A DNA stretch of 22,473 bases from CAYSYY01 sp964576115 [NCBI: uncultured Gemmatimonadota bacterium] (GTDB lineage Bacteria > Blakebacterota > Blakebacteria > Blakebacterales): the NCBI GenBank assembly GCA_964576115.1, contig CAZNUA010000038.1, positions 1 to 22,473 on the forward strand, written 5' to 3'. Below, piece by piece: positions 15,846 through 22,045 of this stretch. The notes beneath the pieces are model-generated. The model was not told where the DNA came from and searched no databases. It worked only from the letters and a program-made list of their open reading frames with translations. Positions within the stretch are counted from its first letter, which is position 1. Every line of letters begins with the position of its first letter. The position numbers and the translations under genes were made by a program.

Positions 15846-15874
15846 CTGCTTGGCCACAGACGGAAGCTGCTTGG
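15846..15874 (+). repeat. Direct repeat CTGCTTGG with 21-bp period
   Basis: CTGCTTGG occurs at 15846-15853 and again at 15867-15874. The 21-bp spacing equals two helical turns and puts both copies on the same face of the DNA at and just after the predicted transcription start. Confidence 0.45.
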
Positions 15875-15961
15875 GTCCAATTTCACCGATTTGCTGTAAA
15901 AGCGAATTAACGGATTTCAAGCAAAAACGTTGTAAAACCTTAGGAGACATACAAAAACACA

Positions 15962-16038
15962 TTGTTAACAATCATTAACACTGCCTATCGGTGCCTGCCA
16001 GTATGGCTGGCCTGCCGGTACAAGTGATTGTTAAACAA
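15962..16038 (+). repeat. Inverted repeat with TTGTTAACAA-type arms in the pilin operon leader
   Basis: TTGTTAACAATCA (15962-15974) is matched by its near-exact reverse complement TGATTGTTAAACAA (16025-16038), with one extra A. The 10-bp TTGTTAACAA inside the first arm is itself a perfect palindrome, and GTTAA-N6-TTAAC spans 15964-15979. Between the arms, GCCAG/CTGGC forms a small inner stem at about 15997-16011. This could be a two-site DNA operator or a structured 5' leader. Confidence 0.5.
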
Positions 16039-16089
16039 AGACTTGGGGAGAATACCCGATTCGATGATCCCCCGGTCCACGGTAGACGT

Positions 16090-16668
16090 ATGCGTGGCAC
16101 ATGTGACGGCATAAGTTCCCTCGGGGGACGCGAGCGCGGTTTCACGCTCATCGAGATTCTCATCGTCATGGGATTGGTGGGCGTGCTGGTGGCTCTGACC
16201 GCTCCCAATCTGACCGTCATCATTCCTCAGATCAAAGTGGACAAAGCGGCCAGCAAGCTGGCGGCCGATCTGCGCCTGGCCCAGCAGAAGGCGGTCGAAG
16301 AAATGGCCCTGGTTCGCTTCCGGATTGAACCCAGCCAGAATCGCTACTACGCCATGGTCCGCGAGCGGGGTGCCGCCGGGCTCTGGTACCAGGACGGATA
16401 CAACGACTATGTCGAGGATCCGCTCAAGGGGGGAGCCTATCTGCTGGTGGATTTCGACGTGAGCACCAACCGGTTCCATGGTGTGGAGATCACCTCGATC
16501 TCGCCCGCGTCGGCCCTGGGTGAGACCTGGGGTTTTTATATCAGCGAGCTGGGGGAACTGCGCTGGCCCTTTTCGGATATCACCGTCACCCTCACCGATC
16601 CCCGGAGCGGGTACAGCCGCCAGGTCCAGATCACCCACCCGCTCGGGAAAGTCACGGTATTGCCGTGA
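16090..16668 (+). CDS. GspH/FimT-like minor pseudopilin
   Basis: The product is 192 residues from the ATG at 16090 and has a type III prepilin leader cut at RERG|FTLIEILIVMGLVGVL. Glu5 of the mature protein and the N-terminal helix are intact. The segment VDKAASKLAADLRLAQQKAVEEMALVRFRI is typical of GspH/FimT, which sit at the tip of type II pseudopili or type IV pili and help start assembly. In-frame starts at 15991 (GTG), 16003 (ATG) and 16024 (GTG) are also possible, but they would give leaders of 39-50 residues. I chose 16090 for its 17-residue leader, although its ribosome binding site (GGTAGA) is weak. First gene of the operon; the next gene overlaps it by four bases. Confidence 0.85.
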   Translation: MRGTCDGISSLGGRERGFTLIEILIVMGLVGVLVALTAPNLTVIIPQIKVDKAASKLAADLRLAQQKAVEEMALVRFRIEPSQNRYYAMVRERGAAGLWYQDGYNDYVEDPLKGGAYLLVDFDVSTNRFHGVEITSISPASALGETWGFYISELGELRWPFSDITVTLTDPRSGYSRQVQITHPLGKVTVLP

Positions 16669-17114
16669 GGATGAGCCGGTGGAATGAGGCCGGTTTCACC
16701 TTCGTGGAACTGATGATCACCCTGGTGTTCATGTCGATCGCCCTGCTGGCCATCACCATCCAGTTCCCGGTCGGTATGAGGGTCAGCGATCAGACCGAAG
16801 ACATCGCCATCGAGGTCAATCTGGCCCAGGAACTGCTCGAGGAGATCAGGACCATACCCTGGGCTTTGATCGACGCCTATGACGGGCGCGATGAGAATCC
16901 TCCCGAGGATATCTCGGGCAATCCGCTGGACGGGTCGGGCGGCCGCCCCGATTATGCCGAATACCGCCGCCGGGTCACAATCCGTTATGCCGATCCCGCT
17001 ACTCTCGACACTACTTCAGTACCGACTCAACTCAAGCGGGTCGAGGTCGAAGTAAGCAGTATCATATCCGGCCAGCGCACGGTGCTCTTCATGATCATGG
17101 GAGAGAAACCATGA
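16665..17114 (+). CDS. PilV/GspI-like minor pilin
   Basis: The 149-residue protein has a very short leader (MRMSRWNEAG, or MSRWNEAG from the ATG at 16671) and the prepilin cut AG|FTFVELMITLVFMSIALLAI with Glu5 present. The body has the small size and VEVEVSSIISGQRTVLFMIM C-terminal beta strands expected of PilV or GspI minor pilins. The GTG at 16665 overlaps the previous stop as GTGA, like most junctions in this operon. The ATG at 16671 would have GAGG immediately adjacent, too close for a working ribosome site. PilV and GspI cannot be told apart from sequence alone. Confidence 0.82.
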   Translation: MRMSRWNEAGFTFVELMITLVFMSIALLAITIQFPVGMRVSDQTEDIAIEVNLAQELLEEIRTIPWALIDAYDGRDENPPEDISGNPLDGSGGRPDYAEYRRRVTIRYADPATLDTTSVPTQLKRVEVEVSSIISGQRTVLFMIMGEKP

Positions 17115-17713
17115 GGGCCGGCTGTCGATACGGCGGTGAGCGACACCGGCGCCCCGGACGGGTGCGTGAGGAACGGGGACTGACCCTGATCGAGTTTACC
17201 ATGGCCGCAGCCGTGGCCGGGGTGATGTTCCTGGTCCTTTACTCGATCCTCAATACGGCTCTGGATGTCTACCAGGTCGGCCAACTGCGTTCGGCGGCGG
17301 TCCAGTCCGGGCGGGTGGCTCTGAACCGGGTCGTAACCGATCTGCGCAGTGCCCGTGATATCTACTTCGCCGACGACGACAGAATCCTGATCATGCGTCC
17401 GATCGAAACAAGTGAAACGGCAGTAGTCGGAGATGTCGACGGCTATCAGGAAGACCTGATCGGTTATTTTTACAGTGCGGGGGACTTCCGGCTCGACCGC
17501 TGGCTGGGCACCCTGGGGACCGACACCTTCATGGATGAGGTGGACGGTTTCACGCTGAGATACCGTGATGCCCTTTACAACGTTCTCTCCACCCCGGTTT
17601 CAGAGGTGCAACGGATACGGTACATCGAGGTCGAACTGCGCCTGCAGGAGGAAGATTACCAGATCGCCCTCAGGAACCTGATAGTACTAGACAATCCGGT
17701 GATCGTGCCATGA
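17111..17713 (+). CDS. PilW/GspJ-like minor pilin
   Basis: The 200-residue product has an Arg-rich leader of about 23 residues ending EERG|LTLIEFTMAAAVAGVMFLVLYSIL, with Glu5 present and a long N-terminal helix continuing through ALDVYQVGQLRSAAVQSGRVALNRVVTDLRSA. This helix plus the following beta domain (ILIMRPIE, DLIGYFYSAG, VDGFTLRYRD, RYIEVELRLQ) is the PilW/GspJ architecture, a tip-complex subunit. The ATG overlaps the previous stop (ATGA). It stands third among the minor pilins, the position of GspJ in type II secretion operons. Confidence 0.83.
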   Translation: MRAGCRYGGERHRRPGRVREERGLTLIEFTMAAAVAGVMFLVLYSILNTALDVYQVGQLRSAAVQSGRVALNRVVTDLRSARDIYFADDDRILIMRPIETSETAVVGDVDGYQEDLIGYFYSAGDFRLDRWLGTLGTDTFMDEVDGFTLRYRDALYNVLSTPVSEVQRIRYIEVELRLQEEDYQIALRNLIVLDNPVIVP

Positions 17714-18975
17714 GGGGCTGGGGAAAAGCGATGCGCTCGGAGAACGGCCTGGCCCTGCTGGGCAGTCTGCTCCTGGTCTCGATGCTGGCGGTCATGAGCA
17801 CGACTTTCCTGCTGGTGATGGCCGCCGATTCACGGATCGCTCAGAGTCACCTGAGAACCACCCAGGCCTACTACAACGCCCAGACCGCCTCGGAACTGGC
17901 CCGCCTGGCAATCTCGAATGATCCCGATCTGCTGGCCGCGGTCACCGATTCGACCGACACCCTGCTCAGTGGCACCCTGCCGCCAAACGGCTCCTTCGTC
18001 GTTTTCGGCGTCCCGCTGGATGCCGACACGCTCGAGTACAAACTCAAGATCACCGGTTACGGCGGGAAGGCCTACTACGACTTCCACGAACGAGTGCTGG
18101 TGCCCCGCCAGGATCCGCGGACCTATTTTGCCCTGACCGCTCTCAGTTCGCTCGACCTCGGGGGTTCCTGCGATGTCTCGGGAGGATGGGGAGTCTGGAT
18201 GATGGGCAACAACCCGGTCATCGCGTCAGGCTTCGGTTTTGACAGTCCTGCAGCCGGGAAGGGCCGGTTCTACTGCTCCGGGCTGGTCGACTGGGGGAGT
18301 GGGGCGGTCGATCCGGCGCTCGCAGGCATCCCGACGTTCCTGGAGATTGAGGCCAACACGCCGACGGTCAGCGATCTGGTACCAGATGTTCTCGATGAGG
18401 AGGTAAGCCCCTGGACCTACCATATCACCGGCGATCCGACTCCTTACTACGCCCAGGAGATTCCAACCCTCAGTTTCTCGAGCCTGCCTGCTCCGGCCGG
18501 AACCAATCCGATGCGGATCTATGTCTGGGATCATGACAGCAACGGCAGTCTGACCGGCGGGCTCACCCTGAACGGAACGCTCGTCTGTCCCGGCAGTGGT
18601 GTGCTGACAGTCTGGTCGGGCAACTATACTTTCAGAGGGCTGACGACGGGGACCACACCCGACCAGCGCTATCCCGCCATCATCAGCCGCGGCTCCCTGA
18701 GGCTGAGGGGCTGGGGCACGAAGAACATTACCGGCTTGATCTATGTGGCGGACGAATTCCTCTCCGACCCCTCCTCCGGCTACTCGGTCAACATCACCGG
18801 CTCGGTTATCGCCGGCCATGTGGATTTTAACGGCGACACCGACATCGTCTGGAGTACAGATCTCATCACCATGCCCGCCGCGGCTTTCCTCTCCAGTGCC
18901 TCGCACCGGTTCGAGGCGGTGGTGATGCAGCGCTGGCAGTACCTCGATTTCCCGGCCGGAGTGAGGTACTGGTGA
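17710..18975 (+). CDS. PilX/GspK-like minor pilin with large passenger domain
   Basis: The 421-residue product starts with a short leader ending ENG|LALLGSLLLVSMLAVMSTTFLLVM and a helix that continues as SRIAQSHLRTTQAYYNAQTA. Mature position 5 is Gly rather than Glu, as is usual for PilX and GspK, the subunits that cap the tip. The first 110 or so residues fit PilX N-terminal proteins. The remaining 300 form a Gly-, Thr- and Ser-rich beta region ending in short repeats (LRLRGWGTKNITGLIYVADEF, then YSVNITGSVIAGHVDFNGDTDIVW), like the parallel-beta passengers of some PilX-like proteins. It lacks the known GspK alpha domain by eye. Coupled to its neighbours by 4-nt overlaps on both sides. Confidence 0.78.
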   Translation: MRGWGKAMRSENGLALLGSLLLVSMLAVMSTTFLLVMAADSRIAQSHLRTTQAYYNAQTASELARLAISNDPDLLAAVTDSTDTLLSGTLPPNGSFVVFGVPLDADTLEYKLKITGYGGKAYYDFHERVLVPRQDPRTYFALTALSSLDLGGSCDVSGGWGVWMMGNNPVIASGFGFDSPAAGKGRFYCSGLVDWGSGAVDPALAGIPTFLEIEANTPTVSDLVPDVLDEEVSPWTYHITGDPTPYYAQEIPTLSFSSLPAPAGTNPMRIYVWDHDSNGSLTGGLTLNGTLVCPGSGVLTVWSGNYTFRGLTTGTTPDQRYPAIISRGSLRLRGWGTKNITGLIYVADEFLSDPSSGYSVNITGSVIAGHVDFNGDTDIVWSTDLITMPAAAFLSSASHRFEAVVMQRWQYLDFPAGVRYW

Positions 18976-20024
18976 TGGCCCGCGGACGCACCGGACCGGT
19001 CGGCTTCTCCCTGGAGGGAGATACGGTCAAGTACCTCGAGCTTCAGGGCGGGCTGGGAGGAAAGCACCGGATCGGTATCTGGGGACTGCGCCGTTTCGGC
19101 GGCGAGGATATTCCGGAAAGCGCGGAGGCGGAAACTCCGGCCGAGGAACTGCCGGCTGAAGTCACTGCCGGCGGCCCGCTGATGCAGCCCTGGACAACCG
19201 GCGTGCTGCACAAGCTGCGCCGCTATCCGGTCTTCGCCTCTCTGCCCGACAGTGACGTCCTGGTCAAGTTCATCAGCCTGCCCGAACTGAACGAGAGCGA
19301 AGTCGCCCGGATGGTCGAGTTGCGTCACCGCGAATACCTGCCGATGCCGCGGGCCGATATCGTCTACGATTTCAGTATCGCCCGTTTCCAACTCCGCCAC
19401 GGAGAGGATGAGGACGAAGAAGCCGGGGCGCCGGCCGGAGAGGCCGAACTGCGGGTCATGGTTTCGGGAGTCGAGCGGGGTGTGTACCTGGGTCTGCGCG
19501 AGGTCATGGGCGAGCGCAAGGTCATCCTGCGCAGCATCGAACTGAACCAGACGGCACTGACCCGGGCCTGCAACTTCCTCCTGGGCTCGGAAAATCCCGG
19601 CACCTATGCCATCCTCTACCTCAACGACGTCTACAGCATGATCAACTTCGTGGTCGCGGGGGGATTGTATTACAGCCGGCTTCTCGAGCAGGGACTGGAA
19701 GCCCTGACCCCCGACCAGACCGGGATGCGCCGGCTCGAGCGCCTGTTGCGCGAGCTCTACCGTTCGGTCGACTTCTTCAGTGTGGAATCGCGCGGCATTC
19801 CGGTCGAAACGCTCTACCTCGTCAACGGCGGGGTGGCGGCCGATCCTGCAGTCGGCCTGCGGATACAGAGTTTTCTGGCCGAACGTCTGGCGGTCAATGT
19901 CAGGCTGCTCCACGAGGCCGCCGCCGAGAGCGATCGTCTGGCTCTACCAACCGGCATCCTGGCCGATACCCTGGCCCTGCCGCTGGGACTGGCCCTGCGC
20001 AACTCGACGGAGTCGGGGCTGTGA
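18972..20024 (+). CDS. pilM: PilM-like actin-fold ATPase of the pilus/secretion platform
   Basis: The 350-residue cytoplasmic protein begins with GPVGFSLEGDTVKYLEL, the start of an actin-like fold. It has the PilM-typical stretch FISLPELNESEVARMVELRHREYLPMPRADIVYDF and later TYAILYLNDVYSMINFVVAGGLYYSR and VETLYLVNGGVAADPAVGLRIQSFLAERL. PilM binds the cytoplasmic tail of PilN and links the platform to the motor ATPases; GspL is the fused equivalent in type II systems. Residues of about 45-70 and 145-160 are acidic insertions (ESAEAETPAEELPAE, GEDEDEEAGAPAGEAE). The GTG at 18972 overlaps the previous stop; an ATG follows directly at 18975. Confidence 0.88.
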   Translation: MMARGRTGPVGFSLEGDTVKYLELQGGLGGKHRIGIWGLRRFGGEDIPESAEAETPAEELPAEVTAGGPLMQPWTTGVLHKLRRYPVFASLPDSDVLVKFISLPELNESEVARMVELRHREYLPMPRADIVYDFSIARFQLRHGEDEDEEAGAPAGEAELRVMVSGVERGVYLGLREVMGERKVILRSIELNQTALTRACNFLLGSENPGTYAILYLNDVYSMINFVVAGGLYYSRLLEQGLEALTPDQTGMRRLERLLRELYRSVDFFSVESRGIPVETLYLVNGGVAADPAVGLRIQSFLAERLAVNVRLLHEAAAESDRLALPTGILADTLALPLGLALRNSTESGL

Positions 20025-20692
20025 AGCGGCCGGCTCGAATCGTCAGGGGAGCCAACTTCGCCTACCCCTATTCGGAACGGAGCAATTTCTACTCGCCCCG
20101 CACCGTGCGCCTGCTGATCGGAGTCAGTGCTCTGGCGGTTCTGGCTCTGGTGGCTCTCCCTTTCTATCTGGAATACCTCGAACAGCGGATCATCGATCAG
20201 CGGACCGCGATCAGTCTGGAAGCCTCAGCTTCGGAAATCCGGCTCCAGGACGTGATGCCGATCCTGCGGCGCAAGGACTTCCTCGACAGTCTTCAGCTGG
20301 TGCTCGATACCCGGGTCGGTCTGCGCCGGCAGATCGGGACGACCGATTTCGCCATGGACCGGCTCCTGCTGCACATTTCCGAGATCATTCCCGACGGGGT
20401 GATTCTGACCACAATCAATATCGCTCCCCCCGAACGCCAGCGAGCGGGACGTCCCGGGCAGACCCGGCAGGGTGAGGAACTGCCCGAAGAACTGCAGAAC
20501 GCCTCGGTTCTCACCCTCTCGGGTACTGCCCGCAACGCCACCATTCTCGAAGAGTTCGAGCGAGAACTGACCCGCTCGCCGCTGCTCTACGAACCGAACC
20601 GGCAGGTGACGGTCCTCGAGAATTCCCTGCGTTTCGATTTTACGAGCCGGGTACCCGGGACCGGCGTCGAACTCGGAGGGGGGGGCTCATGA
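20021..20692 (+). CDS. pilN: PilN-like inner-membrane platform protein
   Basis: The 223-residue protein has a short basic N-terminus with the PilN-type region (ARIVRGANFAYPYSERSNFY), one membrane segment at about residues 32-50 (LLIGVSALAVLALVALPF), a heptad-like stretch, then a periplasmic ferredoxin-like domain with LLLHISEIIPDGVILTTINI, the 'P-x-G-V-x-L' signature of PilN/GspL. The conserved NL-x-P motif of PilN may correspond to the ANFAYPYSE segment but is not canonical. The C-terminus ends in a Gly run encoded by a G8 tract right before the next ATG. The GTG start overlaps the pilM stop. Confidence 0.82.
   Translation: MKRPARIVRGANFAYPYSERSNFYSPRTVRLLIGVSALAVLALVALPFYLEYLEQRIIDQRTAISLEASASEIRLQDVMPILRRKDFLDSLQLVLDTRVGLRRQIGTTDFAMDRLLLHISEIIPDGVILTTINIAPPERQRAGRPGQTRQGEELPEELQNASVLTLSGTARNATILEEFERELTRSPLLYEPNRQVTVLENSLRFDFTSRVPGTGVELGGGGS
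20678..20685 (+). repeat. Homopolymeric G8 tract at the pilN/pilO junction
   Basis: Eight consecutive G residues encode the final glycines of PilN, three bases before the pilO ATG at 20689. A one-base change here would shift the PilN frame past its normal TGA and break the 4-nt coupling to pilO. A G7 tract occurs at 22460-22466 in the secretin gene. Confidence 0.7.
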
Positions 20693-21387
20693 ATTTCGGC
20701 ACTCTCTCCCGACCGTTGCCCAAACGGCAGATCAGCCGCCTGCTGCTGGTGGACGCCGTCGTCATCCTGGTCCTGCTGGCGATACCGGTCCGCACCGGCT
20801 GGAAGGGATACCAGACCACGCGCGATCAGCTGGTGGCCCAGGAAAATCGCCGCAACTCCGTCGTGGCTCAGCTCGGAGACGCTCGCCGGGCCGAGCGCGA
20901 GCAGCCGATTCTACTGGGGAAGATCAGGGCCAATATCGATCTGCTCACCGAAACTACTCGGCGTCTGCGGCCCCCGTCCCAGAGCCCCGCAATCATGGAA
21001 GAGATCCGGGACTTCGCCCGTCGCACGGGACTCGAACGCGTGAATGTCCAACCCCGACCGGTGAACGAGTTCGAGGGTTTCTACCGGCAGCCGCTCATTC
21101 TCACCGCTTCGGGATCCTTCACCGAGATCGTGCGCCTGATTCACCAGCTGCGCAACCGTGAAACATTTCTCACCACCGAAGCAGTCAACATCAGGATCGA
21201 GGAGGAAGACGAACGCAATCCCATGCTGCGTATGGAGCTGACCCTGTACACCCTGCTGGCCGAAGAACTAATGCCGATGAGCGAGATCACCAGCATCATC
21301 GCCGATACCACAACAAGCAATCCTCTCGAGCAATCAGAACCGGGAGAGCCGGGTGGAGGCGACGGTCCGGGGGAGGGGACGCCATGA
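20689..21387 (+). CDS. pilO: PilO-like inner-membrane platform protein
   Basis: The 232-residue product has a short cytoplasmic N-terminus, one membrane segment at about 18-34 (LLLVDAVVILVLLAIPV), a charged helical stretch to about residue 95 and a PilO-type periplasmic domain: IMEEIRDFARRTGLERVNVQPRPVNEFEGFYRQPLILTASGSFTEIVRLIHQLRNRETFLTTEAVNIR is the usual order, each part seen with short variations. PilO pairs with PilN and contacts PilP. A low-complexity acidic/Gly tail (about 210-232) is unusual. Its ATG overlaps the pilN stop. Confidence 0.85.
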   Translation: MNFGTLSRPLPKRQISRLLLVDAVVILVLLAIPVRTGWKGYQTTRDQLVAQENRRNSVVAQLGDARRAEREQPILLGKIRANIDLLTETTRRLRPPSQSPAIMEEIRDFARRTGLERVNVQPRPVNEFEGFYRQPLILTASGSFTEIVRLIHQLRNRETFLTTEAVNIRIEEEDERNPMLRMELTLYTLLAEELMPMSEITSIIADTTTSNPLEQSEPGEPGGGDGPGEGTP

Positions 21388-22025
21388 CCAAACAGCAGCG
21401 GGAACTGCTCACTTTTTTCGGCATCCTGGTCGTGCTCGGCGGGATCCTCGTCATGCGTTTCAGCGGCGGGAACGAAACCGTCCCACCGCCGGGACAGCCG
21501 GCGACCGCGACCGGAGCGGCCGGTCAACCGGGCCCCGGTTCGACTCCGGGCGGCCCGACACAGCCGGGTACCGAGCCCGGCAGTTTGACCGTGGACCAGG
21601 TTCCGATCGAAATGCTCGATCCGGCCCTTTCAGACAGTGCCGTGACGGCCCGGATCATGGCCGGTTCGATCACCAATCCCTTTGCCGCCAACCGGCGGAC
21701 CGTACCGGTGCGACAACCGACCCGTCGCCCCGAGCCGGAGCCCGAACCGGTCGAACGGACCACCGAGCGGGTCACGTATGAAGATTGGCCCGATGAGCTC
21801 AGATACGGCGGGATCTCGGAAAGAGCCGATGCTCCGGGCGTGTATCGGGTGCGGATCAACAACGAGTACTTCCTGCAGGGGGAAACGGTGACAGGGACAG
21901 GTTGGGTCATCCGGGAACTGGCTGCCCGCCTCGTCAGACTGTACAAATTCGAATCGCGCGGAACGACAGACTACCACCATTACTTCCAGCACGTCATTCC
22001 ACCGCCCCGGGGCTCATTCCGATGA
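21384..22025 (+). CDS. PilP/GspC-like periplasmic bridge protein with membrane anchor
   Basis: The 213-residue protein sits where PilP is expected, between pilO and the secretin. It begins MTKQQRELL and an uncleaved-looking membrane segment (FFGILVVLGGILVMRF) without a lipobox, then a Pro/Gly/Thr-rich linker of about residues 30-65, an ITNPFAANRRT motif like the N-P-F motif of PilP/GspC/GspB proteins, a second Pro/Arg/Glu linker, and a small C-terminal beta domain (VYRVRINNEYFLQGETVTGTGWVIRELAARLVRLY). Such proteins bind the secretin N-domains. Classical PilP is a lipoprotein, so the anchoring is more like GspC. Assignment rests on position, layout and the NPF motif. Confidence 0.68.
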   Translation: MTKQQRELLTFFGILVVLGGILVMRFSGGNETVPPPGQPATATGAAGQPGPGSTPGGPTQPGTEPGSLTVDQVPIEMLDPALSDSAVTARIMAGSITNPFAANRRTVPVRQPTRRPEPEPEPVERTTERVTYEDWPDELRYGGISERADAPGVYRVRINNEYFLQGETVTGTGWVIRELAARLVRLYKFESRGTTDYHHYFQHVIPPPRGSFR

Positions 22026-22032
22026 GCCGCGC

Positions 22033-22040
22033 GGAAGGAG
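22033..22040 (+). promoter_or_regulatory. Ribosome binding site fixing the secretin start
   Basis: GGAAGGAG lies five bases before the ATG at 22046. It is the strongest ribosome site in the operon and favours 22046 over the in-frame ATG at 22022 that overlaps the previous stop. Confidence 0.7.
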
Positions 22041-22045
22041 ACACC

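Larger units (their letters stand above)
15521..16089. other. Divergent intergenic region with an AT-rich island
   Basis: These 569 bases separate nfeD (minus) from the pilin operon (plus). The first 200 are GC-rich and hold the nfeD leader and promoter candidate. From about 15700 to 16040 the composition flips to clearly AT-rich, unlike anything else in the window, and contains the plus-strand promoter candidate, TTGTTAAC-like boxes, short direct repeats and hairpins. I see no convincing coding frame, tRNA or known riboswitch in it. Confidence 0.8.

Noticed and set aside
15847-16060. c-di-GMP or other known riboswitch in the pilin leader
   Set aside because: I could not find the conserved core of the c-di-GMP-I class or another class I can recognise by eye. 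It is left as a structured leader of unknown type.
16064-16114. A 16-codon leader peptide frame (ATG at 16064) overlapping the first pseudopilin start
   Set aside because: The GGGGAG before it is 13 bases away, and the frame has no distinctive codon run, so chance is the simpler reading.
22022-22045. ATG at 22022 as the secretin start, continuing the ATGA overlap pattern
   Set aside because: It would place eight charged residues before the signal peptide, while the ATG at 22046 has a strong ribosome site at the right distance.
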